Shown in pieces: positions 14,501-23,706 of a stretch of DNA of 64,000 nucleotides. The DNA is from Owenia fusiformis (lineage: Eukaryota > Annelida > Polychaeta > Sabellida > Oweniidae). The DNA is taken from NCBI GenBank assembly GCA_903813345.2, contig CAIIXF020000006.1, positions 30,358,024-30,422,023 of the forward strand, read 5' to 3'. Position 1 is the first letter of the stretch. Every line of letters begins with the position of its first letter. Made by a program: the position numbers and the translations under genes. Under the pieces are notes generated by a model. It had not been told where the DNA came from and made no database searches. It saw only the letters and a program-made list of their open reading frames with translations.

Positions 14501-17500
14501 TTGACATTTTGTTTTAATGGTGGAAGTAAAAATAGCTGTTTTCCATCAAATAAGTTTTCAGATTAACTAGCACTTATTTTGTATTTGTTTATTATGTTAA
14601 TTATTTTTAGCACCAAAATATTCCAAAGGATATATAATTTTAACTATGTTGAATCTATATATTGCTATGCAATCTTAGAGTCTTATATGGTATTTTATAT
14701 TTGTAGTTGAGATGCTGTGGAGTGAATGGCCCAGCAGATTACTCAAACAGTACATGGGCAAAGACATCTGGAGTAAGAAAACCAAAGTCTAGTCATTAAT
14801 TCAGTATTTCAATTTATAACTACACCAGAGTGTTTTGTATTGAAGTCCAGGACTCAATGAATTTAAGATTATTCAAATCATGTATGCTTTGTATCAGACT
14901 TTGAATGAGAGTGGCAGCCCAAATTCTAGAATCCAAGGCTTGAATGGATGAGTGCTTGATACAAGACATGCATGCTTTAAATCATCAACAATGCATTGAG
15001 CCCTGTGCTTAAATCCTTTATTTTTAAATGAAAGTGTTAATAAGATTTGCAAATAGAAAAATCCTTGAAGTAAATTCAGAGTATTTATATTCATGACAAT
15101 AAAAACAATCACCTGTTTGATAAACTTAATTAATTTCAATTATTGCCATGTACTTATATATTTTTTTAATCATGTGCTTTATATTCTTGCCGTTTCCATC
15201 CAATAGCTCAAAAAAGTTCCAGACACATGCTGTAAGCTTAATAATAATGATCCAGAAAACCCTGACATTAAAGACAGTGTCCTGTGCCAATTAAATGCGT
15301 ACCTTCCTACAGATACACCAGGTTCAGAAGATGTTTTAAATACTAAGGTAAACAACCTGGTTTCCATGGAGATGCTGTTGATGACACTTTGGGAGCGATG
15401 CCCTCTATTGATCCATTTCGACAAGATGTTGAATTTTTAGTCATCTTGTCAAATTTTGGATATGATATGTAGACCTGATAGTATAAGAATCTTGGAATGG
15501 ATCATCTCATAGCATATAGAACTAAAATTCTTCTGTTTCCTTCTATTATAACCCCAGACATATCATCAGTACTGTGCTGTACTGTAACTGTACTGTCTGT
15601 ACTGCACTTGCTGTGCTAAACTGTTTTTCACTGTCTTTACTGTACTGCACTTTACTGTAGTGTCTGCACTGTACTTGCTGTGCTTAACTGTTTTTCACTG
15701 TCTTTATTGTACTGTGCTGTACTGTACTGTCTGCATTGTACTTGCTGTGCTAAACTGTTTTTCACTGTCTTTATCGTGCTGTACTGTAACTGTACTGTCT
15801 GTACTGCACTTGCTATGCTAAACTGTTTTTCACTGTCTTTACTGTACTGCATTGTACTTTACTGTAGTGTCTGTACTGTACTTGCTGTGCTAAACTGTTT
15901 TTCACTGTTGTTCACTGTCTTTATTGTACTGTGTTGTACTGTACTGTCTGCACTGTGCTTGCTGTTCTAAATTGTTTTTCACTGTCTTTATTGCACTGTA
16001 CTGTCTGCACTGTACTTGGTGTGCTAAACTGTTTTTCACTGTCTTTATTGTACTGTGCTGCACTGTACTGTCTGCACTGTGCTTGCTGTTCTAAATTGTT
16101 TTTCACTGTCTTTATTGCACTGTGCTGCACTGTACTGTCTGCACTGTACTTGGTGTGCTAAATTGTTTTTCACTGTCTTTATTGCACTGTGCTGCACTGA
16201 ACTGTCTGCACTGTACTTGCTGTGCTAAACTGTTTTTCATTGTCTTTATTGCACCGTGCTGCACTGTACTTGCTGTGCTAAACTGTTTTTCATTGTCTTT
16301 ATTGTACTGTGCTGCACTGTACTGTCTGTATTGTACTTGCTGTGCTAACTGTCTTTATTGTACTGTACTGCACTGTACTGCACTGTACTGTCTGTACTGT
16401 ACTTGCTGTGCTTAACTGTTTTTCATTATCTTAATTTTACTGTGCTGTACTGTACTATACTGTCTGTACTTTACTTGCTGTGCCAAAGGGTTTTCCACTG
16501 TCTTTATTGTACTGTGCTGTACTGTACTGTACTGTACTGTACTGTACTGTACTTGTTGTGGCAAACTGTTTTTCACTATCTTAATTGTACTGTACTGTGC
16601 TGTACTGTACTATACTGTCTGTACTGTACTTGCTGTGCTAAACTGTTTTTCACTATCTTTATTGTACTGTACTATGAAATGAACTATGCTATATTTTAAT
16701 ATTCTGTCCTGAACTGTACCATCCTGTAGGATATAACCTTTCCTTTCTTTCTATACATTTCTGCTGTGGAATGCTACATTGATTTAAAGTATAACACTAA
16801 TATTCTTTGTTTTCTTTGATCTAGCACATAATTTTACTAACACATTGCATGTACACTCCCCTTCAAAGATTTGACTATCCCATACCTCCATTTGACCATG
16901 TCTTCATGCAGTAATTCAGGAAAACATTTTAAACATGATTATTAATCAAGCATGAATACAATATCTTTTGTGGAGTCTGGGTTATCAGTCTTTTAGAGTG
17001 GTTGTAGACTTTTAGTAGGAGTGGTAGCAGAAATAGTAGATCCAAGTTTTAGATATTTAAAGGCCCCGTGCAAACATCCCTGTGTCTTAATTAGTTAGAA
17101 CATAGCTTGTGTCAAGGTGGAATTCTTGTCATATTTATTATGTTTATATCACATTATACTAACACATCATCTTTATCTTTATTTATAATGCACCATTTTC
17201 TCTTTTCCTTCTAATCAAGTTACGACATAACATGATATGTCGGACATTGACCATTCAATCAGTCAAATGAAAGACACTTGATACCAAAAACATATTGCAA
17301 AATCATAAAATTCAGATTCTATTGTATTAATAAGGGTGGATATATCACTTTTTCAGAAAAATAAAAGGGGCTTTTATTATGGAAGGAAATGCTTAAATAT
17401 TTTGGAATCTGACAGAAGAGAAAAATGGATGTATATCGGTACATGTAGTCATTTCAAAAATATAATTTAATGGTCAATGGGCCCTTCATTATGTTATGTT

Positions 17501-20500
17501 GTAACTTGGCTAGGTAGGCTACTAACATAGTGCAATCCAGGTCTACAAAGATTCATCCAAGAATCTCTCAATGAGAAAATCCCATGGTGAATGGTGGTCA
17601 TGTTTTGAAATGTAAAATAGCATATAAAAGAGTGAAATTAGCAAGGAATAAAGTAAACAGGCGTGTAGTCAACATCCAAAATTGTAAAGAAATGTAAGAA
17701 AATCTGGCAGTTCATTCAAATTTTACTGAGAGAAAGCTAAAAAAGGCATCACCACCATTTGCTCCTGGGATCCAATCAGACGGACCGTACAGAAAGAAAC
17801 CACAGCTCCCAAAATAGTTATCAGCTCAAAGCATGTTATTTTATGATTTTTTAGGGTAACAATACGATTCCTGATACATGTTGCAAATTATCAAATACTG
17901 ACTCAGAAAATCCTATGCCTAAAGATAAAGGTCAATGCCTACTTGACTATGGTAATAATGTTAGCAAATCCGAGTTCCTTCGTGTCAACGTAAGAATTTA
18001 TACTGTTTTTCTTATAAACAAATAATTGCTGGTCATTATCATAAAAATCCTACAAAGGGTTGCTAAATATAAAATACTTTTTGACAATTCTTTGGACATT
18101 TGAGACTTTAAAATTGATGAAATATTTATCTGACTACAGTCATTGTTTCTTGTTTGATGAAACTGTGAAGTATAAAATTGTTTTCTCTTGAAAAGCAAAA
18201 CGTTTTATTAATTTAATTAAAGTGGCAACAAAGGATTCTGAGTGTTAAAGAAGCAATGTTTTTATTAAACATGCTGATGTACTCCTTAATACATACCAAC
18301 ACATTCAAGATATGAACTAAAGAATGAAAGTAATTGAGAATTTGAGATGCTCTGGATGTTTACTTTGTCAGAATTAACGCCAAATAACTTTAATAATTTT
18401 AATGTTATCAGAAATATAACCTATGTTGTCTCTTTAACCTTTGAATTGAAATTTAATTAGAATGATTTTAAAATAAATTAATACATTGTAGGGATGTTAT
18501 GATGAATTTTTCAACTGGATGCAAAAACATAGTGTTATTCTGATAGCTGTTGCCTCAGCAATTGCTGCTATACAGGTAGGTCTACTCTCAAACTCAAAAG
18601 CATTTTTAATGGACAATACTCCATATCATATGTTTTTCTCATTTACTGTAGATTTTCTGTATAGGCTTATAGTACAGAATATACTCTTCAATTTTTTTTG
18701 GCAGGAAAAAAGAGAGTTAGTGATAGACGAATGATTATATTGAGTACACTTTGTATTCAATATAATCAGGGTTAAAAATCATTTTATTTTATATGAAGAA
18801 AAATGGTTGTTTATTAATAAGCTTATGTCAAAATCAATGATTTTGAAAGCTTCATGAGAAAAACATTGACTATGAGTCTCTGAATTTTGAACATCTTAGT
18901 TCTCTATTATTATGAGTGCATTTTAACTTTACCTTTACCATATATTTTATTTGAAGTTTTACATAGATTTTCTGCAATTTTATGTTTGCAATTTTTGTAG
19001 CATGTACATGTAACTAGTATTACCAAAGTATTATAGTTGGAATTTTGAATAGTGGAATAGTTTATATAGTTTGCCTTTCTGACCATTTGAACAACTATGC
19101 ATGGTGTCCATATGTCAAGAGTTGTGGAAAATGAAGTTCATTTCATTATGACTCCCTCCCATCCAACAAAAGATGAAAATGTTGATTAGCTTTAACTTCC
19201 ATTGCCAGAAAAATGTTTGACACTAATGGAATCACCATTTACCCCCCCCCCCCCCCCCCCCTCCTTCAAATATTAACTTCGTTTTTGTGCAATATGACAG
19301 TACAGCAGGGTGTGTAATGAGAATTTAACATATCTTCATCTAAACAGAAGTACAGACCACTTGGCTTGTTATTTTTTCTCAATACAAGGGCTGTTCAATA
19401 AATGTGCGTACATTTATGCACTCATTTTTGTGTTTCATAAATAGAGGTTCTGTTTGCCTATATTGTTGAACATCCCTCGTATATGCTATAATAATTACGA
19501 TATTTATCATGGTCCTTCGTAGAATTTACTGAACCATTGTTTAAGCCAAACCCTGTGACTGTGCAGAGAAAACCATATACATGTACAATGAATATGAACC
19601 TATGCTACATTCGTCCTATGTTATGTTATGTTGTGGTAGCCCTATAGCTTAGACATAGTTTAATCATTTCACTTTTAGATCTTCGGAATTATAACTGGCT
19701 GCTGTCTGATTAGATCTATAAAAAACACAGAAGGGGCATACTAGTTCCTTACCCTACAGACAGCCATGGTACATGAGGGTACATACTACACCTTGTTGTA
19801 ATCACCCCCCTCCTTCCTTTCAATCTACACATATTGATCAACATGTAACATTGAATCTAAGGAACAAATGCTTAAAACTGAGTATTTCAATGATTGTGAC
19901 AATGATTGTATTTGGAGAATGTTTCATTGATTCGGACAATGATTGTGCTCAAAAACTATTTCATTTCTTGTTACAATGATTGTATTTAGACAATATCTCA
20001 TTAACTTTGACATTTAATATGCTCAATAATATTTCGTTGGTTGGCTGAATGATTGTGTCCAGAGAATACTCCATTGATTGTGACAGTGATTTTGTATGGT
20101 GAATAACTACTATTTTTACTTATTGCATTAAGGTCAATGATTGCTAAATATTTTTTTCTATCGTTCACTCAAGGCATTATTGAAATAATGAATGGTGTTA
20201 TTTCAAGGGGATTTCCTCTAGTTATTCCCCACAAGAATTACCAAGTTGTTCTAAGGATTGCACTTGTTATGTGTTGACGTAAATAGCTCTAAAGGTGAGG
20301 GACCTCAATGGCTTTGAATGACTATTAATCCACACCACCCCAGCTGACCAACTACTCTTTAATCTATATGTCTCCTACACTCAATACCTTCTGTTATCTT
20401 GATGCAGGCTTTATACCCAAATTACAGCGCAGGATTTGCTATTGATCTTACACTATGGGCAGTTGACCCACATATTCCAGTGCACAGCCTCAGAAAATGC

Positions 20501-22291
20501 CTCCTATAGAAATGACATTGTCAATTATCTGATACCATGTTTTTGAGGCTGTCCATCTGACTGATTTCCAAATGCATGGTTTATTCAAAAGTGTAGACCA
20601 GCAAAATAATAAGGATGATATTTTTGTATATTCACTCTCCTAGTTAACACGTAACCCTAAAATATGATTGTTTGCATGATTTTGATTGGTTCTCCGTTTT
20701 ATTTTACAGCTATTCGGCATTATAAGCTCATGCTGTCTTATGAGTGCAATTAAAGAAAGCAAACGCGACTTTGCTGTCTAAAAGTGGGCTTTTTGTCTTT
20801 AGTTAATTCCTTTTAACCCCTAACCCCATAAATAGTAAAAGCTTGCTTCTGTCCTTTGTAATTATTTCAACCTGCAGTCTTTTCTCGCAATATTCTTATC
20901 TGAACATCTGTGAGGAATTCCTGCACCATGGATTTAATAATACAAGAGAATAATATTTTGATTCTTAGATTATAAGAATATTTCAAGAGAACCCAGTGCT
21001 TTGTTATATAATTCAGTGTGATTTTTCATACAAAGGGATGATCAAAAAATAGTAAAACGCTATGAATAAAAATTTCCCCAATCGTCATATTATAATAGTT
21101 TAATTTGCATATTTTACAGATCTTTGGGATCGTAGCATCTTGTTGCCTTCTCCGAGAATTCAAGAAAAATTAGAAAGGAAATCAATTGCAAAGCCTAATT
21201 AAGCATATTTCCTTAACAGCTTGTAATCCATGAATACCACTAAATAGGAGACAAGGTCAATATATCGATGTACACACATTAGATAACATTTTAGAAAAGA
21301 AGTAGAATTCCAATTTGTTTGCAAAAGAATGAAAATTAAAAGGAGGGAGGGGTCAGTCTGTCTCTCAGTCAATGTACACTCCCCTCCATAAGTTCTTGCA
21401 ACCAGAAGTCCCCTTTTTTGGATCACTTATTGAAGCCTGTTTATGGTTTGCGATTGAAACAATTCACCAATTTCTAAACTACTGTACAAGATTATGATAC
21501 AAACAGTGACAGGCTTAAAAATGCTTTCAAATGAAAACTTTTAGTTGCGAAATTTATGGAGGGGAGTGTAATTAAGCTTTCCTTTTGGGCAATATTTGGA
21601 TTTTGAATATTGACATCGAAATATTGACCTATTGTATATATTGGGAAGAATAAGATACCCTTAGTTTTTGAATGTACAATTTTGCATGAGGAACTGTTAC
21701 TGTTTTATTAACACTAATATAGAGTGTGGGTATATTTTGTTATATGAAATTTAGTATCTGTATTTAATAATATAGCATGGTATAGAAAGTGAGTGGTTGT
21801 TTGAAATTATTTGTAATATGCATCATTTTATCGAACATTTGAGCTGAGTGAAGTGAAAGCTCCCCATATGATGATGTACTCAGAATAACTGATTTCTGTG
21901 TGATGCAGTTAAAAATAATTTAAATGTATTTATTATTTGATATGCTTGAAATAAATATTTCTATTTTTCATACTATTCTCAAATATAATTTGATATAAGT
22001 TCTGTATCATAACCGCATGAATTTCTTAAATATTGCAATGTTTACTTTATTAGTGAATGAATATTGAATAGTTGTCTTAATATATTACTGAGTATGATTA
22101 TAATTTGATATTTCTGTAATATTTCCATGCTGTCTACTCCAGTTATACCTTTAATTATTTAATATAACTAATATAACTAAGCTTATGCAACATCACGTAA
22201 GCTTATGCTTGATTGCTTACAGATTACTGGTCTCATATTTGGTTGTTGTCTGATGCGATCTATCAAACGGGATAAAGCAGAAACCTACTGA
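8490..22291 (+). CDS. Tetraspanin gene A (CD9/CD63-type), 8 coding positions, with alternative LEL and tail exons
   Basis: Four-pass membrane scaffold protein of the plasma membrane or endosomes. Tetraspanins organise partner proteins into membrane microdomains; they are not enzymes. Joined coding exons: 8490-8555, 12739-12948, 14020-14094, 14334-14438, 14707-14772, then 15207-15347 or 17855-17989, then 18492-18575, then one of 19679-19744, 20710-20781, 21120-21173 or 22223-22291. All junctions are phase 0. With 6a and 8a the product is 270 residues, a normal tetraspanin length. TM1 is about 12-36, TM2 about 57-82 ending GFLGCCGA, TM3 about 89-112, the large loop about 113-232 and TM4 about 233-260. 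The loop has the CCG signature in exon 5, TCC plus one C in exon 6, and GC in exon 7, giving six cysteines. The family is certain; the exact orthologue (CD9, CD63, CD151 or other) is not decided. Faces gene B, a paralogue, tail to tail. Confidence 0.93.
9508..10323. mobile_element. Fold-back DNA element, complete copy
   Basis: Ends AAAGGAGTGGTATTGATATG and its inverted match near 10300-10323. The arms pair for most of the length, including inner segments around CAACATGTTTAGGTCTCTCA and its inverse at about 9940-9985. About 815 bp, no gene. In gene A intron 1. A second, truncated copy lies at 49463. Confidence 0.85.
10989..11155. repeat. Minisatellite with GGGTGCAAATGGGTCTTC units
   Basis: Four to five units of 35-47 bp containing GTGCAAATGGGTCTTCAAAT and GGTTTTCAGGTGG, ending in CAGGTGGGTGCAAGC. 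In gene A intron 1. The overlapping short frames here are repeat artefacts. Confidence 0.9.
12400..12667 (-). mobile_element. tRNA-derived SINE
   Basis: On the minus strand, a pol III A box TGGCTCAGTGG (12656-12646) and B box GGTTCAATTCC (12612-12602) are at tRNA-like spacing. About 200 bp of non-tRNA body follows. The left limit is approximate. It ends about 70 bp before gene A exon 2. Confidence 0.75.
12739..12948 (+). CDS. Gene A exon 2 (TM1 end, small loop, TM2)
   Basis: 70 codons between ttttccag and GTAAGT. It starts LAGAALLGLGIWLRVDRN, completing TM1, then gives the small extracellular loop and TM2 (YVLIGIGAFVFLVGFLGCCG), ending CMLWL at the start of TM3. The GCCG at the cytoplasmic end of TM2 is a tetraspanin hallmark. 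Gene B exon 2 has exactly the same length and aligns without gaps. Confidence 0.93.
13061..13334. mobile_element. Fold-back MITE in gene A intron 2
   Basis: About 120-bp inverted arms: TAGAGAG, TTTCGCAACTCACTTA, then GTTTATTATTCC, TTATTGCGCAGCTCTATA and GTGTGATATTCT on the left, mirrored on the right with a few changes. Possible TA target site. No gene. Confidence 0.85.
13590..14043 (+). repeat. 52-bp tandem array of copied 3' splice sites plus exon-3 start
   Basis: Eight acceptor-like copies (pyrimidine tract, TTTCAG or TTCCAG, then TACTG-TTTCTTCCTGATCATT) start at 13656, 13708, 13760, 13812, 13864, 13916, 13968 and 14020. The spacing is exactly 52 bp each time, with a degenerate ninth copy near 13596. 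Only 14020 leads into the real exon. Because 52 is not a multiple of 3, splicing to the copy before it shifts the frame, and splicing to copies further upstream meets TGA in the next unit. Confidence 0.9.
14020..14094 (+). CDS. Gene A exon 3 (TM3)
   Basis: 25 codons between taatttcag and GTAAGC, encoding YCFFLIIVMLAQIAAGILAG and then IYRNR: TM3 and the start of the large loop. Same length as gene B exon 3. The acceptor and first eight codons are the last member of an 8-copy, 52-bp tandem array. Only this copy continues into the TM3 coding sequence and a donor. Confidence 0.9.
14334..14438 (+). CDS. Gene A exon 4 (LEL constant helices)
   Basis: 35 codons from LGDELRKGMANAHN to WNAVQVS, between an AG at 14333 and GTAAGT. 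It forms the first helices of the large extracellular loop. W-N-A-V-Q lies at the normal distance before the CCG that opens exon 5. A second AG three bases into the exon would remove one codon pair, but the reading above matches family spacing best. Confidence 0.85.
14707..14772 (+). CDS. Gene A exon 5 (CCG motif)
   Basis: 22 codons, LRCCGVNGPADYSNSTWAKT then SG, between ttgtag and GTAAGA. CCG is the diagnostic LEL motif whose cysteines form the core disulfides. NST is an N-glycosylation sequon. Gene A has one copy of this exon; gene B has two. Confidence 0.9.
15207..15347 (+). CDS. Gene A exon 6a (alternative variable LEL exon)
   Basis: 47 codons between ccaatag and GTAAAC. It starts LKKVPDTCCKLNNNDPENP and contains the paired cysteines of the third LEL cysteine motif plus VLC. 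It is paralogous to exon 6b: both carry PDTCCKL, then N-x-D-x-ENP, then KD and a single Cys. It has no N-glycosylation sequon. It is phase 0-0, so either version can be joined to exons 5 and 7. Mutually exclusive use is inferred. Confidence 0.85.
15566..16676 (+). repeat. About 1.1-kb minisatellite between exons 6a and 6b
   Basis: Tandem units of roughly 50-75 bp built from ACTGT, TGTAC and CTGCACTGT words around a recurring TTGCTGTGCTAAACTG-TTTTTCACTGTCTTTATTG segment. About 15-17 copies are present. The sense strand is rich in TGCT, CTG and TGT words. Cysteine-rich open frames across it come from the repeat and are not genes. Confidence 0.95.
17855..17989 (+). CDS. Gene A exon 6b (alternative variable LEL exon)
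   Basis: 45 codons between ttttttag and GTAAGA: GNNTIPDTCCKLSNTDSENP, then about 25 residues with a single Cys (GQC). Same cysteine framework as 6a but otherwise diverged. It adds two N-glycosylation sequons (NNT and NVS) that 6a lacks. It is phase 0-0. If both 6a and 6b were included the frame would stay open, but the loop would have too many cysteines, so exclusive choice is more likely. Confidence 0.85.
18492..18575 (+). CDS. Gene A exon 7 (end of LEL, most of TM4)
   Basis: 28 codons, GCYDEFFNWMQKHS then VILIAVASAIAAIQ, between tgtag and GTAGGT. GC is the last LEL cysteine, and the hydrophobic stretch is most of TM4. All four candidate last exons join it in phase 0. If the intron is retained, the frame stays open to 18734, adding about 52 residues. 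Confidence 0.88.
19242..19261 (+). repeat. Homopolymer of 20 C
   Basis: Uninterrupted run of 20 C between exons 7 and 8a; its length may be an assembly estimate. Confidence 0.9.
19385..19479. mobile_element. 95-bp mariner-type MITE
   Basis: Ends CAAGGGCTGTTCAATAAAT and the inverse of CGAGGGATGTTCAACAATA, flanked by TA. In gene A between exons 7 and 8a. Confidence 0.6.
19679..19744 (+). CDS. Gene A exon 8a (alternative last coding exon, tail 1)
   Basis: 21 codons plus TAG after cacttttag: IFGIITGCCLIRSIKNTEGA then Y. It completes TM4, has the membrane-proximal CC (probable palmitoylation) and a short tail ending EGAY. I see no AATAAA between it and exon 8b, so its poly(A) site or downstream path is unclear. 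Confidence 0.8.
   Translation: MFGIITGCCLIRSIKNTEGAY
20710..20781 (+). CDS. Gene A exon 8b (alternative last coding exon, tail 2)
   Basis: 23 codons plus TAA after attttacag: LFGIISSCCLMSAIK then ESKRDFAV. It is homologous to 8a, 8c and 8d through the FGII-x-x-CCL core. The C-terminal F-A-V fits the hydrophobic-x-hydrophobic pattern of a class II PDZ ligand; this is inference. A candidate AATAAA follows at 21065. Confidence 0.82.
   Translation, partial: LFGIISSCCLMSAIKESKRDFAV
21065..21070 (+). terminator. Candidate poly(A) signal after exon 8b
   Basis: AATAAA 284 bp after the 8b stop and about 50 bp before the 8c exon, where it could compete with splicing to 8c. Confidence 0.4.
21120..21173 (+). 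CDS. Gene A exon 8c (alternative last coding exon, tail 3)
   Basis: 17 codons plus TAG after attttacag: IFGIVASCCLLREFKKN. It has the shortest tail of the four, basic and ending FKKN. The lysines are one place out of register for a classical KKxx ER-retrieval signal, so I do not claim one. Confidence 0.8.
   Translation: MFGIVASCCLLREFKKN
21377..21568. mobile_element. Tc1/mariner-type MITE
   Basis: Terminal inverted repeats start CACTCCCCTCCATAA and end with the inverted match TTATGGAGGGGAGTG, flanked by TA on both sides. 192 bp, no coding capacity. It lies in the presumed 3' UTR of exon 8c. A single similar end (TACACTCCCCTTC) occurs near 16853. Confidence 0.75.
21950..21955 (+). terminator. 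Candidate poly(A) signal after exon 8c
   Basis: AATAAA about 780 bp after the 8c stop codon and before exon 8d. Confidence 0.35.
22223..22291 (+). CDS. Gene A exon 8d (alternative last coding exon, tail 4)
   Basis: 22 codons plus TGA after gattgcttacag: ITGLIFGCCLMRSIKRDKAE then TY. Closest to 8a in the GCCL-x-RSIK stretch. Its tail ends AETY instead of EGAY. As the most distal exon, it is followed by AATAAA at 22581 and 22758. Confidence 0.82.
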   Translation: MTGLIFGCCLMRSIKRDKAETY

Positions 22292-22580
22292 ACCATATCA
22301 AGATTTCTACAAGAGTGACATCTTTCAGTGTGTGGACAGTTCATTTCATCAATAACCAAATATGGAACAGCAGTGACACCTATCAGTCGCGTTCATTAAT
22401 AATTGTATAATATACCATTTCATGGAGGATAACATGTATTCTAAGAGAATATACAACAGCTGGATATCTGAATGTACAGTATTGATTTTAATTCATATAG
22501 TAAATGGACAATAGGAGAGTGCTGTGCATAAAAGGATGATATAGATGTAAATAGTAGTGTTTTATATTGTACTCAAGATA

Positions 22581-22586
22581 AATAAA
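22581..22586 (+). terminator. Candidate distal poly(A) signal of gene A
   Basis: AATAAA 290 bp after the 8d stop; a second lies at 22758-22763. Either would end the longest gene A transcript. Confidence 0.5.
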
Positions 22587-23463
22587 TACAGGATTGTACC
22601 ATGAAATTATTTCAAATAGTTATTCATGTGCTTTTCAGTACAGATACTTCTCAAGAAAATTTATGGTTTATTATGCAGAATACGTAGTGTGTAAAGCGGG
22701 AATTTAATAATTGATGGCATATGACATTGATAGGATAAGTCAATGTCATGGATTGCCAATAAATGGTTGATAAACCTGTAAAAATGTAATTATGAAATAT
22801 AAAATGACATAGTTTTGTAAATATATGTAACTCAGTGTAGCAATTGGTGTCAGCTTGAAATGTCATGATTGATGTCAGCTTGGAAATTATGTTTCTGTGT
22901 CACAATCAAAATGGTCACATTTTATCAATCGAGTAATTAATGAATTCCTGTTGCTTGATATAGTTTTGCAGGCACGAGGAAATGTGCGAACATTTTCTGA
23001 AATAGTGAAATGGTTATCTGCTATATAGTCATTTCTCAAAAAGCATTTCATAAGTTTGGTTCTTAAGTCTGATGTTGACATTTCATATTGTAAAATTGAA
23101 ACATAAAGCAGAACTTCAGGAATAGAAATTGATGAAAGTTCTGATAAACAGGCCATTGTCTCATAGAAGGTATGAATATGAAAAAGATGCATGACGAAAA
23201 AGCTATACGTATATGTAAATCTATGCTTATTGTAGCTATATATACAGATATGTTGTCATGGCCTTGTTTCTTTCTTGATAAAGAAAGAATATGATTGGCC
23301 AAGCCATAATTTGAGAATTCATGATAAAGAATGACATGAACAAAATTTTTTTGGAACATCCTCACAAATTGTTGAACTCAATATTTCCCAAATGATATGA
23401 CCATTTATCGTATGAACTGTAAAATTAAGCCTTCTGATTGGTCAGTTCTTGTGGTTTACCAAT

Positions 23464-23554
23464 CTGTATTGCTACTGAGATTGTCCTCATTGATCATCGC
23501 TGTCGCAATACAGAAAATATTGTTACGGAAGGGACATTCTCAGTAGCAATACAG
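23464..23554. repeat. Inverted repeat
   Basis: CTGTATTGCTACTGAGA and its exact inverse at 23538-23554. Adjacent to the hairpin at 23580. Confidence 0.8.
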
Positions 23555-23579
23555 AGGATCACACGATAAAAACGTTAAA

Positions 23580-23706
23580 GAATGATTTGAAGTGCAATAC
23601 AGGATATATTCTGCTCTCGATATTCTGTATTGACACTCGACTTCGTATCGTTCCAATATGGAATTTCTCGAGCAGAATATATCCTGTATTGCACTTGAAA
23701 TCATTC
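23580..23706. repeat. Long perfect-armed hairpin
   Basis: GAATGATTT(G)AAGTGCAATA and CAGGATATATTCTGCTC on the left arm are mirrored at 23667-23706. The loop is about 50 bp. Confidence 0.85.

Noticed and set aside
15680-16699. Cysteine/leucine-rich frames on + and glutamine-rich frames on -
   Set aside because: Translations of the ACTGT-type minisatellite in several frames.
16750-16780. CTGCTGTGGAATGC as a second CCG exon for gene A
   Set aside because: No acceptor AG in place, and the frame stops after a few codons.
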